The position numbers and the translations under genes are program-made. 64,000 nucleotides of DNA from Richelia intracellularis HH01 (GTDB lineage: Bacteria; Cyanobacteriota; Cyanobacteriia; Cyanobacteriales; Nostocaceae): the NCBI RefSeq assembly GCF_000350105.1, contig NZ_CAIY01000031.1:1-64000 (forward strand), in the 5' to 3' direction. Below the pieces are notes generated by a model. That model ran no database searches. It saw only the letters and a list, made by a program, of their open reading frames with translations, and was not told where the DNA came from. Shown here piece by piece: positions 1 to 10,028 of the stretch (the stretch's first letter is position 1; the number at the start of each line of letters is the position of its first letter).

Positions 1-539
1 TTTCGAGAAAAATACTTTCTATATTTTTCTCCTTGCTAAATATTCATGTTACAATTACTACTATGATTTATATAATTATGCTATAAGTATTTCATATTAT
101 CCTGATGAAACTTATTGATTTCATAAGGATTAATGCTATCTACACATATTTACTTGTGTCTAGGTTCTCTTTATATAAAGAAAATAATTTTCAAGTACAC
201 TCTTGGATAAATTAAATATTAATAGAAATTTATTAGGAATCAATTGTTAAATTTACTTGTATAAGTTTACATTATTCCTACATGCATATTGCATATATAT
301 ATTTATGATTATCTTCATTAAACTTTATTAGTATTTTTGTCATCTCAAGACTTTTTTGATAATGAATCATCGAAATTCAAGGAAAACTTTTTATTTTAAA
401 TTTAAAGCCTAATTAATTTGGAGTTAGTTTACTAAAACCCAAAAAATGATCTGGTGTCAATGATTGATGATTGTTTATCCCGAACATTTGCTAAAAATGA
501 GTAATTTAATATAGCTGAGTATATTAATTAATATAAGTT
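1..539. other. AT-rich gene-free stretch
   Basis: No open frame of convincing length or composition is visible on either strand, and I recognise no RNA gene. It presumably contains the promoter of the TPR gene that follows, but I cannot pick a clear -35/-10 pair. Confidence 0.5.
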
Positions 540-1379
540 ATGGAACTATGGTTAATAGATAAGGAGTGGTCTTATATAAATAGAGGACTGAGTTTGACAG
601 TGCTGATCGCATTGTCTGCCACTATCACTGTTTCTTGTGGTAAGAACAGTAATGTTTTAATCACAGAAATTGGAGTAAATCCCCTTCGTCGTCCTTCATC
701 ACAACCATTAGAAGCTAGTGACTTTCACATACAAGGACAATATAAACATCTAAGAGGTGATGCACAAGGGGCAGTTGCAGACTATACTAGGGCAATTCGA
801 CTTAATCCTAAATTTGGTGCGGCTTATAATAGTCGGGGGTTAGTACATTTTGATACAGGTAATAGGGAAGCTGCTGTATCAGACTATAATCAGGCTATTA
901 TAATTAATCCAAATGATGCAGAAGCTTATAATAACCGTGGGAACGCTCGTGCAGCGGGAGGTGACCAAAGTGGAGCAATTAAAGATTACAATCAGGCCAT
1001 TAAGATTCGACCCAGATATGCTCGAGCTTATAACAATCGTGGTAATGCTCTTTCAGCTAAAGGAGATCTAAAAGGGTCAATCCTAGATTTTAATCAAGCT
1101 ATTGCTATAAATCCTAGATATGCTGTTGCCTATAGTAATCGTGGTAATGCCTACTATGGGGAGAGAAACTACCAAAGTGCTATTGCAGATTATAATCAAG
1201 CAATCCTGATTAACCCTAAGTTTGCAGCAGCCTATAATAATAGAGGCAATGCTCGTGCTGCTCAAAGTGATAAACAGGGGGCCATTGCAGATTTAAAAAT
1301 GGCAGCCAATTTTTTTAAACAGCAAAACAATCAACCCTTGTATCAAAAAGTAATGGATAACATCAGAGAACTGAGATAA
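540..1379 (+). CDS. TPR-repeat protein, probable lipoprotein
   Basis: A 279-residue protein. Residues 17-32 are hydrophobic and end in TVSC (Cys33), a plausible although imperfect lipobox, so it may be a lipid-anchored export product. From about residue 65 to 262 there are five to six tandem 34-residue tetratricopeptide repeats with the recurring AYNNRGNA and DYNQAI motifs, a scaffold for protein-protein interaction. The partner is unknown. A second TPR gene with similar repeats lies at 26014-26721 on the other strand. The start used gives the complete signal sequence. TPR proteins are plentiful in cyanobacteria, and sequence alone does not give a specific role. Confidence 0.8.
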   Translation: MELWLIDKEWSYINRGLSLTVLIALSATITVSCGKNSNVLITEIGVNPLRRPSSQPLEASDFHIQGQYKHLRGDAQGAVADYTRAIRLNPKFGAAYNSRGLVHFDTGNREAAVSDYNQAIIINPNDAEAYNNRGNARAAGGDQSGAIKDYNQAIKIRPRYARAYNNRGNALSAKGDLKGSILDFNQAIAINPRYAVAYSNRGNAYYGERNYQSAIADYNQAILINPKFAAAYNNRGNARAAQSDKQGAIADLKMAANFFKQQNNQPLYQKVMDNIRELR

Positions 1380-1407
1380 TACTGTAAGTCTATACCCATC
1401 TGATTGT

Positions 1408-1892
1408 ATGAGTAATATTCCCCAATTAGGAAAGTTAGCCCCTAATTTTTCTGCTTTTTCTCAGAATGGTAATTAAGTTGATTTAGCAACCTTTGCAGGT
1501 AATTGGCTAGTAATTTATTTTCACCCTAAAAATAATAACCCTGCTTGTACAGCTGAGGCTAAAGAGTTTGCATTTCTAAACATATATTTTTCTCTATTAG
1601 AAGCTATTATTGTAGGCATCAGCACTGATTCTGCTGAATCTCATCGTGTATTTATCGGTAGAAAAAAACTATCACTGGTTTTGTTGAGCGATGCCAAGCA
1701 CCATATCACAGAAGCATATGGTCTTTGGCAATTGAAGAAATTCATGGGAAAAGAATATATAAGTATAGTTCGTTTGACTTTTTTAATTGGTACTAATTAA
1801 TACTAGTGGGATAATAGTTAATATATGGCCAAGTATAAAAGTAAAAGGTTATGCTGAAAATGCTTTAGCAAAAATTCAAGAACTATCATGCT
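1408..1892 (+). pseudogene. Disrupted peroxiredoxin (PrxQ/BCP family)
   Basis: Translation from ATG 1408 reads MSNIPQLGKLAPNFSAFSQN and continues with the peroxiredoxin Q/BCP pattern. This includes the Cys of the peroxidatic motif (NPACTAEA, normally TPGCTTEA) and LKKFMGKEY. An in-frame TAA lies at 1474-1476. Near 1785-1795 the frame shifts; the C-terminal part (GIIVNIWPSIKVKGYAENAL) continues in the next frame to about 1892. Two independent lesions make this a pseudogene of a thiol peroxidase that reduces hydroperoxides. It directly follows the TPR gene. Family identity is from recall of cyanobacterial PrxQ sequences. Confidence 0.88.
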
Positions 1893-3483
1893 TGGGTATT
1901 AACGTATGGATGGCTATACGTATATTTCAATTATCTAATTTAGAGTTTTTGGTTTTTATCCAAAAAAATTACTTTTGCCAAATTGCACTGAAAATTTTGT
2001 TTCTTAAAGAGTATTTATTGTTATTGATTAATAATGGCTAAATAGGATTGATATATACTGAATATTGGATTCAAAGCTCATTAACTATGATACTTTATCT
2101 TTGGTTGGAAGCTATAAATTAGACTTGAAAATCATACCATTTCCAAGTAGTGATATTGTTTGGGTAACTGTATGTTATGGCTTATGAATATTCATAGTTG
2201 TAATATCTGAAGATATTTTAGCACAAAGCAAGACTTAAGCTTTAGAGAAAGAGCACCAACTATAATTCAAACAGAAACATTAAACCTACTAGTAGATAAA
2301 CACCTCAAAGTTATGATTACCATGTTAATCCTGTAGTTAAGAATGGAAAACTAGTAAATCCTATTCGGAATTCTCCGATTAAGCCTTTGTTGATAAAGTG
2401 TTGGAAATATTTTCCACATGTTGTTTTACATACTATGCGTTTACATGTATAAGAGTCTACAGATAGATATACGATAAAACAGGAAAAAATAAATGAGAAT
2501 TATTATGAGGAATATAAAAATTAATGGCTACTTGACGGAAAACTGAGAGTAAGCTTAGAAAAATAATTATACAAAACAGCTGTAATGATTTCCTATAATT
2601 ACTTAATGAAAGCATCAATCCTTTTGATCTGGCAGGAGGAGAATATAGAATATTCACTAAGAATGTTGTTATAGTCACAAAAACTAGCTGAGGATTAGAG
2701 TTTGCTAGTGTAGTACTTTATAATAATTTTCCCTACGAAGTACTTTTCATTATTTTCTCATCAGGTGGTGTTACCTAATAGCTATCTTGTAACATCAAAT
2801 TGGAAAATTGCTTAAGCTCAATTATAACTAGTGGTAATTTTTCAAATGGCCTTGTGGAGATTGATGGTAAGTGTGGAGAAGGAACAGAAAAATATATCCC
2901 CAATGTTTGTTATCTCAACTTGACAGTAGATTAATGATTCCTCTGGATTCTTCTATATTAGTAAATATTAATTACCTAGGGTGATGATAATTGCTATCCT
3001 AATAAAGGATTAGCCAAGAGCCTTGCAACACAGGCTCAATTAAAACAAAATTATTCTAGATGTAGAAGGATATTGTCTAATTACAAAGCCTAAAAGGAAA
3101 TAATAACTGTTACTATTTTGTATTAGGTTAAACAAGTAGAATGTACGCAGCAATGTCAAGGTATTTGTAGTCAAAAGTCTGAGCTCATGAATGCCATTCT
3201 ATACTTTGGGGTATTGGTAGAATTGCTGCAAATATTACATTCATGAATATAATGCTTGTTCTCAGTAGTGCTATAACTCCTATACCGCTTGATACAATTT
3301 CTATTGTGCAGAAAAACCTATCAGCAATAACTGTAAATTTCAATAATTCAGGTTGTTCACAATACTTATTTATCTGAGGAAACCTGAAATAATTTAATTT
3401 CATTTTCTCCTTCTCTTAAAATAATTTACTCTTATATTTTTTTAATTTGGCTATCACCATAGCAGAAATCGACTGAAAATTTT
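1893..3483. other. Decayed AT-rich stretch without an intact gene
   Basis: Short coding-like pieces occur, for example an open stretch around 2305-2450 on the plus strand containing VNPVVKNGKLVNPI, but all are cut by stops and I recognise no family. The open frames at 2457-2678 and 3185-3403 (minus strand) look like chance frames in AT-rich DNA. The last 70 bases should hold the promoter of the SagB-type gene. Confidence 0.5.
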
Positions 3484-5016
3484 ATGCCAGAAATACGTCA
3501 ATCTATTGCCCAGCACTACCACAAACGAACAAAGTATGATCCTGAAACCATCACTAAAAAAAGTCAGGGTTTAGATTGGTCTAAACAACCTGTTCCATTT
3601 AAAGAGTATAAGATTGGTTCTGCTTTCGATCTTAAACCTTATCTACAGAACAAACCTGAGTCTTATACAAGTGATTCTAAAATAAGACAATGGCAAAGAC
3701 TTTCCCGACTGCTATTTTCCAGCTATGGGTTAACAGCAAAAATGCCCTCTTTAGGTAGTGCAGTCTATCTGCGTTCAGCACCTAGTGCAGGTGGCTTATA
3801 CCCTGCGGAAGTTTACTTGGTTTCTCGTGGTACGTCCATACTACCTTCCGGATTATATAACTACCAATGTCGTAGCCATTCGCTCATGCATTTTTGGGAA
3901 AGTGATATATGGCGGGATTTACAAGAAGCTTGTTTATGGCATCCAGCTCTGGAAGGCACCCAGTTAGCAATTATTGTAACTGCTATTTTCTACCGTTCTC
4001 AATGGCGTTATGAAGATAGAGCTTATCGTCGTATTTGCCTAGATACAGGGCATTTATTGGGTAATATTGAGTTGGCTGGTAGCATTACCGACTATCGTCC
4101 CCATTTAATCGGTGGTTTCGCTGATGATGCGGCCAATGAGCTATTGTATATTAATCCTCAGCAAGAAGGTGTGATTGCAGTATTACCCCTGGCAGATTTG
4201 TTGGACATTCAACAAAATTTGCCTGCATGGAATACAGCCTTACCTTCTAGAACAGATACTGACTATCCTCAAATCTCTGATGGCGAACTCCTAAACTATT
4301 TTCATCAATCGACCAGAATTCAACTGGGTACAACTGGCAATGTGAATTTGCCAGTTGTACAGGCAGAAAAATCTCTAGAAGACAAATACAATTTCCCTTT
4401 TTGCCAAAAAATTTCTACGGTCACTAATCCAATTTACTGGGGAGAAAACCTGGAAGATTTAGAACTAAATATACATCAACGACGTTCTACTAGAGCCTAC
4501 AGTGGAGAGGATCTAACTCTAGATGAGCTCAAAGCTCTACTCAACTTCACTTACCAACCCCAAGATTATATAAACCAAAATTTAGATAACTGTCCTGACT
4601 ATTTCGATTTAAGTTTAATTGAGACCTTTATTGTTTGCTCAGGAGTAGAAGGCTTAGAAACAGGTTGTTATTATTATGCTCCTAAAGCCCAGGAACTAAG
4701 ACAAATTCGATTTAAGAATTTTCGCCGAGAACTTCACTTTCTCTGCCTGGGACAAGAACTAGGGAGGGATGCAGCAGCAGTATTATTCCATACAGCAGAC
4801 TTAAAATCTGCTGTTAACCAATATGGTGATCGTGTTTATCGTTACCTACATATGGATGCAGGACATCTAGGTCAAAGGCTAAATTTAGCAGCTATAAGAC
4901 TACATTTGGGGGTAAGTGGAATTGGTGGTTTTTTTGATGACCAGGTGAATGAAGTCTTGGGTATTCCTGAAGACGAAGCAGCACTTTACGTTACTACTCT
5001 TGGTCGCCCCAGATAG
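3484..5016 (+). CDS. SagB/ThcOx-type nitroreductase-fold oxidoreductase
   Basis: A 510-residue protein with two nitroreductase-like halves. The first has the SAPSAGGLYPAEVYL signature (about residues 97-111). The second begins with RRSTRAYSGEDL (about 335-346) and ends with GIGGFFDDQVNEVLGIP, typical of the C-terminal FMN-binding half. The family is FMN-dependent and includes thiazoline or oxazoline dehydrogenases of RiPP pathways; many cyanobacterial copies stand alone with unknown substrate. No YcaO cyclodehydratase or obvious precursor peptide is visible nearby, so a RiPP role is not supported here. The start ATG follows an AT-rich leader. The length is typical for tandem-domain members. 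Cytosolic by sequence. Confidence 0.85.
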   Translation: MPEIRQSIAQHYHKRTKYDPETITKKSQGLDWSKQPVPFKEYKIGSAFDLKPYLQNKPESYTSDSKIRQWQRLSRLLFSSYGLTAKMPSLGSAVYLRSAPSAGGLYPAEVYLVSRGTSILPSGLYNYQCRSHSLMHFWESDIWRDLQEACLWHPALEGTQLAIIVTAIFYRSQWRYEDRAYRRICLDTGHLLGNIELAGSITDYRPHLIGGFADDAANELLYINPQQEGVIAVLPLADLLDIQQNLPAWNTALPSRTDTDYPQISDGELLNYFHQSTRIQLGTTGNVNLPVVQAEKSLEDKYNFPFCQKISTVTNPIYWGENLEDLELNIHQRRSTRAYSGEDLTLDELKALLNFTYQPQDYINQNLDNCPDYFDLSLIETFIVCSGVEGLETGCYYYAPKAQELRQIRFKNFRRELHFLCLGQELGRDAAAVLFHTADLKSAVNQYGDRVYRYLHMDAGHLGQRLNLAAIRLHLGVSGIGGFFDDQVNEVLGIPEDEAALYVTTLGRPR

Positions 5017-5065
5017 TTTGAGTTAAGATTTTGGGTTGGCAATTAAGCGTAATAAGTTTAGTTGC

Positions 5066-5200
5066 TTAAGCATAACTTGTTTCAATTTTAAATTCTCCTT
5101 GTTTTTCTGCTGTTTCTGCTTCCCATTCAATATGACTCAATAATTTTGGTAAAGTTTTGGTTAAGGTTAATTTTTGTTCATAAAACTGGGAAAATCTAAC
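5066..5200 (-). pseudogene. Start-less coding-like fragment of unknown family
   Basis: On the minus strand, 44 codons are open between a stop at 5201-5203 and TAA at 5066-5068. They have strongly protein-like composition, including LLSHIEWEAETAEKQGEF and ending KIETSYA. There is no ATG or GTG; the only candidate start is an internal TTG (LSHIEW). It looks like the 3' part of a small gene that lost its beginning, or a small gene with an unusual start. I do not recognise the family. It lies between the SagB-type gene and argF, convergent with the former. Confidence 0.45.
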
Positions 5201-5225
5201 TCATAGCAATTTAAATATTGGCAAT

Positions 5226-6152
5226 ATGGCAGCGTTGATCAAAAGAGATTTATTAAGTCTGACAGAACTTAGTTCCACTGAAGTTCAAGAAATATTGCAA
5301 CTGGCCACTAAACTAAAATCCCAAGATTTGGATTTACGGTGTAATAAAATATTAGGCTTATTGTTTTCTAAGGCTTCCACACGCACCAGAGTCAGTTTTA
5401 CAGTGGCAATGTATCAATTGGGTGGACAGGTAATCGACCTTAACCCTAATGTAACTCAGGTGAGTCGTGGTGAACTCGTACAAGATACAGCACGTGTACT
5501 GGATAGGTACTTAGATATTTTAGCAATTCGCACCTTTGCTCAAGATGAGTTAGAGACATTTGCCAAATATGCCCAAATTCCTGTTATTAATGCATTAACT
5601 GATAAAGAACACCCTTGTCAGATTTTGGCAGACTTAATGACTATCCAAGAGCACTTTGGCAAATTTACTGATTTGACTTTGACTTATGTGGGTGATGGAA
5701 ACAACATTGCAAACTCCTTGATGTTGGGTTGTTCTTTAGTGGGAATGAATATACGAATTACAACCCCCCGTGGTTATGAACCTGATGAAGTGGTTGTAGA
5801 GAAAGCAAAAGTAATTGCCAATGATAAAGCTCAAATTTCTATTATTCAAGATCCTACAGTCGCAATACAAGGAGCAAATATAATTTACACTGATGTTTGG
5901 ACAAGTATGGGACAAGAAAATCAAGCTAAGGAGCGTAACTCCGTTTTCCAACCCTATCAAATCAATACTCAACTATTAACCCTTGCGGACAAGGATGCTA
6001 TTGTTTTACACTGCCTCCCTGCTCACCGCGGTGAAGAAATTACTGACGAAGTTATTGAAGGTTCTCAATCCCTGGTGTGGGAACAAGCAGAAAATCGAAT
6101 GCACGTACAAAAAGCCTTATTAGCAAGTATTTTAGGTTTGGAAAACTCTTAA
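5226..6152 (+). CDS. argF: Ornithine carbamoyltransferase
   Basis: A 308-residue enzyme transferring carbamoyl from carbamoyl phosphate to ornithine to give citrulline in arginine synthesis; cytosolic trimer in known family members. The carbamoyl phosphate loop STRTR is at residues 51-55, the HPCQ motif lies around 128-131, and the ornithine-site HCLPAHRG motif is near the C-terminus. All expected catalytic motifs are intact and the length is normal. lexA follows 82 bases downstream on the same strand, an order I recall from other filamentous cyanobacteria, but a LexA box between them suggests lexA has its own promoter. Confidence 0.97.
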   Translation: MAALIKRDLLSLTELSSTEVQEILQLATKLKSQDLDLRCNKILGLLFSKASTRTRVSFTVAMYQLGGQVIDLNPNVTQVSRGELVQDTARVLDRYLDILAIRTFAQDELETFAKYAQIPVINALTDKEHPCQILADLMTIQEHFGKFTDLTLTYVGDGNNIANSLMLGCSLVGMNIRITTPRGYEPDEVVVEKAKVIANDKAQISIIQDPTVAIQGANIIYTDVWTSMGQENQAKERNSVFQPYQINTQLLTLADKDAIVLHCLPAHRGEEITDEVIEGSQSLVWEQAENRMHVQKALLASILGLENS

Positions 6153-6187
6153 ATCCCAAATTTATAATGCAGGGAGTGCACTTTTAT

Positions 6188-6201
6188 AGTACCAATGTTC
6201 T
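6188..6201 (+). promoter_or_regulatory. Cyanobacterial LexA box upstream of lexA
   Basis: AGTACCAATGTTCT fits the cyanobacterial LexA operator consensus RGTACNNNDGTWCB at every specified position. It sits 33 bases before the lexA ATG, where an autoregulatory operator is expected. The consensus is from published work on Anabaena LexA; that this particular site is occupied is inference. Confidence 0.8.
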
Positions 6202-6234
6202 TAAGAGTATTTATCTTGTATCTCCCTCAAAGTA

Positions 6235-6840
6235 ATGGAAAAACTAACAGAAGCACAACAGGAATTGTATGATTGGTTAAAGAACTACATTCGCGTTTGT
6301 CAGCATTCACCTTCAATTAGACAAATGATGCAGGCCATGAAATTAAAATCCCCAGCACCAATTCAGAGCCGCTTGGAACACTTACGTAATAAAGGATATA
6401 TTGAGTGGAGTGAGGGTAAAGCTAGGACTATTCGAATATTAAAATCTTGTAAGTCATCTATTCCAGTATTAGGAGTAATTGCAGCTAGTGGTTTGTTAGA
6501 ACCATCCACAGATACCTTAGAACAGATTGATTTCACAAATCTAAACTTGCCTGCTCATACCTATGCCCTACGGATCAATGGTAATAGCATGATCGAAGAC
6601 TCCATCCTAGATGGTGATTTAGTATTTTTATCACCTGTACTAGAAACAAGCCTAATTAAAAATGGCACAATCGTAGCAGCTAAGGTAGAAGGGCATGGTA
6701 CTAGTTTAAAACAATTTTATCGCCAGGGGGATAATATCACCCTTAAGCTGGCAAATCCTCAATACCAATCTATAGAAGTTTCTATTGTACAAGTGGAAGT
6801 ACAGGGTTCTCTTGTGGGTATCTGGAGACATTACCAGTGA
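6235..6840 (+). CDS. lexA: LexA-type repressor with altered cleavage site
   Basis: A 201-residue protein with an N-terminal winged helix (residues about 1-70; SIRQMMQAMKLKSPAPIQSR is the recognition region) and a C-terminal S24-type self-cleaving domain. The nucleophile Ser118 (in NGNSM) and Lys159 (in SLKQF) are present. The scissile dipeptide, Ala84-Gly85 in E. coli, reads Ala84-Ser85 here (VIAASGLL), so self-cleavage may be altered. It is the repressor of the DNA-damage regulon in many bacteria; in some cyanobacteria LexA has other roles. A matching operator lies just upstream, implying autoregulation. Confidence 0.93.
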   Translation: MEKLTEAQQELYDWLKNYIRVCQHSPSIRQMMQAMKLKSPAPIQSRLEHLRNKGYIEWSEGKARTIRILKSCKSSIPVLGVIAASGLLEPSTDTLEQIDFTNLNLPAHTYALRINGNSMIEDSILDGDLVFLSPVLETSLIKNGTIVAAKVEGHGTSLKQFYRQGDNITLKLANPQYQSIEVSIVQVEVQGSLVGIWRHYQ

Positions 6841-7503
6841 TTTTAGGTATAGGGAAAGATAAACTAAATAAAGGCCATACAATATGGTTTTGCAGTACAG
6901 CATATCAAATGTTTAAAACATAGTTATTGTTAATGTAATGGGATTGGGTAAGGTAATTATGATTCTAGATATAAACATAGAAATTTTTTCATGCTAATTG
7001 ATTTACTTATATAAATACATTAGTTTAAAGTTTAAAACGCTAATTTTTTTTGGAGCTCCTTAGTGTAAACAAGTATGGACTGGCATATTAGTAATATTCA
7101 CATGTAAATATTTTATCCTCTCTTATCAATAAGAGCAAAGTGGAAACTACTATAAATACTAGTATCCCTAGTCTAGATTTGCCTACATCCATCCAAATTC
7201 TTCAGTCCGTGGATATTCCATATTAGAAAAATACAGACTTAAAATCTGACAATAGGTGAGTTAAAGATAGTTATAGATAATATATATTCAAATAATTGTT
7301 GATTTATCTGTGAAAATTTGGCCTAGAAATTATGTTCTAACTATTAAGCATTCTTTATCTATATGCTAGATATGTTTTTATCTCTAAGAGCAGTAGAAAA
7401 TCAAATGGTTGATAAAATTCACTACTAATTAATCCTATTTAGCTCAAGGCTCATTATTTTTTTACGTAAATTGTATATATTAAGACAAGTAGGGTATTAT
7501 GGT

Positions 7504-7550
7504 ATTGGGGAAAAATGCATAAACTGGCTGACTAATACATTTTCCCCAAT
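7504..7550. repeat. Inverted repeat (hairpin) in gene-free DNA
   Basis: ATTGGGGAAAA at 7504-7514 pairs exactly with TTTTCCCCAAT at 7540-7550. A further ATG/CAT pairing continues the stem after a one-base bulge, leaving a loop of about 20 bases. G-rich stems are unusual in this AT-rich stretch. It could be a terminator relic or a folded small RNA; no adjacent gene explains it. Confidence 0.6.
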
Positions 7551-7821
7551 GCAATTTTCTTAGGTGTAAGTAAATATAATCTCAGTAGTATTAACTTTTA
7601 TAAATATAATATTTTTAATGTTATTTATAATACCTCTATAGATAGAGGTACTGATTTTATAATGGATAACCATACAATAAAAGTTTATAGATAACTATCA
7701 AAAATAGATGTTTAAATATTATCGCAAGCACAATGATGTCAAGGAATAAGGGCCCATCATAAATGATGATATATAAATTTATCTTATTCTATATATTTAA
7801 AACTAAATATAAGCAATTTAA

Positions 7822-7956
7822 GTGAGTAACTATACAGTTTATCAAATTGAAATATTCGTCAAAAACCCTGAGCATGTAACTGTGCCAGTAGCAACAAATC
7901 GTATAGGGATTAAAAATCTGCTATTTCTTGAAGCTGCTGTAATTAGTCATTATTAA
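7822..7956 (+). CDS. Possible small protein or gene fragment
   Basis: A GTG-started frame of 44 codons (GTG 7822, TAA 7954-7956). Its composition is more protein-like than the surrounding frames (IFVKNPEHVTVPVATNRIGI). No convincing ribosome binding site precedes the GTG and I recognise no family. It could be the surviving piece of a decayed gene rather than a functional small gene. Confidence 0.25.
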   Translation: MSNYTVYQIEIFVKNPEHVTVPVATNRIGIKNLLFLEAAVISHY

Positions 7957-9740
7957 TATCAGTTTCATTGGCCTAATTATTAATTTATTATTTATTTATC
8001 ATTCAATTTATATTCAGGGGTTTCAAAATTTTACGATTTGATTTACTATTACATATAGTATCTACGATACTAGCCAAAACATGCTTTATCTGATAATTAA
8101 TTACTACCTGTATTATCAAATTTTAGTGCTAGTAATTACTGGTACTATATGTAAATGCATAATATTAGTAAATAGATTTCCTAATACAAAAATATTTCTA
8201 AAAGCATTCTATTTTTCTGAAATATATTGGTATGAAATTATGCGTAGTAGCTTTTCTGTATCTTGATATTTTCGTAACCTAAAATTAATTTAAATTAATG
8301 TAAAAATAGGTTAAGAATGAAGTTCACTTATATATCAATATTTGTAAAAATATAGTTTTATTTTAGTTTGTACCAGTTCCCATAAATAATTTTATCATCG
8401 TAGATGATAAATAGAATATAATATATTCTTAGCTATAGTATATATCTTTATCTATCTCTTCATTATTTTTAGGTATTTTTTTATTAAGGTGAACTAAAGT
8501 ATTTATTGTTCATAACTTAATGATTACCAATAAAATTCAATAGTAAATTAGGAAAAGATACGAAAATATGACATAATTATGGGTGATTATTCTTCGAGTT
8601 TCAGCTAATAACACTCCACTAAAATACCAATTTCTATATCTATGTTATTATTATGATTAGTTTCCCCTAATGATTTAAATTGAAAAGCAAAACTCTCCCT
8701 TCATACAATCGAACAGCAGATATTTTAGTGTAAACCAAATCCGTTCTTCATACAAATAATTCAAATTATTTCTTATGCTATCTACTTGAGTGCATAACTG
8801 GAGTTGTATATTCTTCGCATTGGGAAGAAGAATTTCCATATCTAAAATTTTAATTCTCAAGATTTATTAATAAGTTAATCATCCCTTATCTTTGAAATAC
8901 CGTATATAAATTACGGATAAATCGGATAAAAATTTCGTTGTTTAATAGTTTAGTTATCATGAAAATTGTTATGGATATTTATTAATTATTTATAAACCTT
9001 GGTTTGATTAATTACAGTTACTAACTGTTTGGTAATTTCCTTAGCCAGGAATATTTTGAATTGAACTAGAGATAAACAATATTTGCCCACATTGTACAAT
9101 CAACCCATTAGCCTGTTACCAATATAAGTTGAAAACTATAAATAATTAAAAATAACCGAATACATACTAGGTGAGCCCATGAACAGATAATGTTCCTGAA
9201 TAGGTAAATAGCCCAAGAAATAATGAGCCCCAAAACCTTATTATGCTGCAGGAGCACATTTTCATACTAGACATTTATACACATTGCTATTTTTGTGTTG
9301 TTGCTAAATAATAAGTCACAAGTTAATCTTCTCTAACTCTAAACTAGTTTGTCTATCTTGTAACTTATCTCAATAAATAACCTATCCCCATAATCCATAG
9401 TACAGTTTATTTCGTGCTTACCATAAACCCAATATAGTAATAGAGATGTTCCTATTACTCTTAAAGAATGCATCTGAAATGTTTAAGTTTAACAGCGATA
9501 GTTATGACTGTCAGTTGTTGATGCATAGGGTATTTGGAAATCAGTATTAACACTTGTTAGACATTAGATACTCAAAATATTTTAAGCTATTTACACTTAG
9601 AATATTGGCATAGCTACTCCTATTATTAAAATGCTAAGCTTCACTTAATATGTCCTTGAGCTGTTCACTTGTTCATCAAAATCCAAAATAACAATTTCAT
9701 GCTGTTTGATACTGTTCAAGACGATGCAATTGAGTATTTT

Positions 9741-10028
9741 TTAATCATTCCAGTCACCCCTAGGTGGTATGCGTATCCTTCTGGGAGTACGAGTCAGCTC
9801 ATCATCTCGACTATTTTCACCCCTTAGCCACTGTCTAATTGCTACCTCGATAACTTTACTGGGGTCGTTCGTCAAGTGTTGAATTTGTTCTAGGAGTTCA
9901 GAATCCAAATGAATAGTAATTTCGACCTTATTGGCAAATTTTTGATTGGCCTGGGTAGCTGTACTAGCTGTCTCTTTTGTGTCTTTCATATTCATTGGGC
10001 TAGGATGCTCTGATAGTATTCTTCTCAA
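9741..10028 (-). CDS. Ribbon-helix-helix DNA-binding-like small protein
   Basis: A 95-residue protein. Residues about 34-68 (KVEITIHLDSELLEQIQHL followed by PSKVIEVAIRQWL) fit a ribbon-helix-helix fold: a short beta strand, then two helices. The C-terminal tail is rich in Arg and Pro (TRTPRRIRIPPRGDWND). The start may instead be Met12 or Met14. Such proteins are often antitoxins or transcriptional regulators, but no toxin gene is adjacent, so it is solitary. It lies at the end of a 2.9-kb gene desert and diverges from lepA. Confidence 0.65.
   Translation of the reverse strand: MRRILSEHPSPMNMKDTKETASTATQANQKFANKVEITIHLDSELLEQIQHLTNDPSKVIEVAIRQWLRGENSRDDELTRTPRRIRIPPRGDWND

Larger units (their letters stand above)
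6841..9740. other. 2.9-kb gene-poor AT-rich stretch
   Basis: No intact gene recognised. It holds an inverted repeat at 7504-7550 and a 44-codon coding-like frame at 7822-7956, listed separately. Around 9150-9270 the minus strand has a short open piece (VLGLIISWAIYLF) that may be a membrane-protein remnant. The open frames at 8081-8266 and 8675-8860 have AT-driven composition and are probably chance. Confidence 0.5.

Noticed and set aside
1787-2041. Separate 84-codon gene
   Set aside because: Its beginning is the C-terminal end of the frameshifted peroxiredoxin; the rest is AT-driven sequence.
3484-5016. RiPP (thiazole/oxazole peptide) biosynthetic cluster
   Set aside because: Only a SagB-like oxidoreductase is present; no YcaO, transporter or precursor peptide is seen within several kilobases.
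9741-10028. Toxin-antitoxin pair
   Set aside because: The ribbon-helix-helix protein could be an antitoxin, but no adjacent toxin-sized gene exists on either side.
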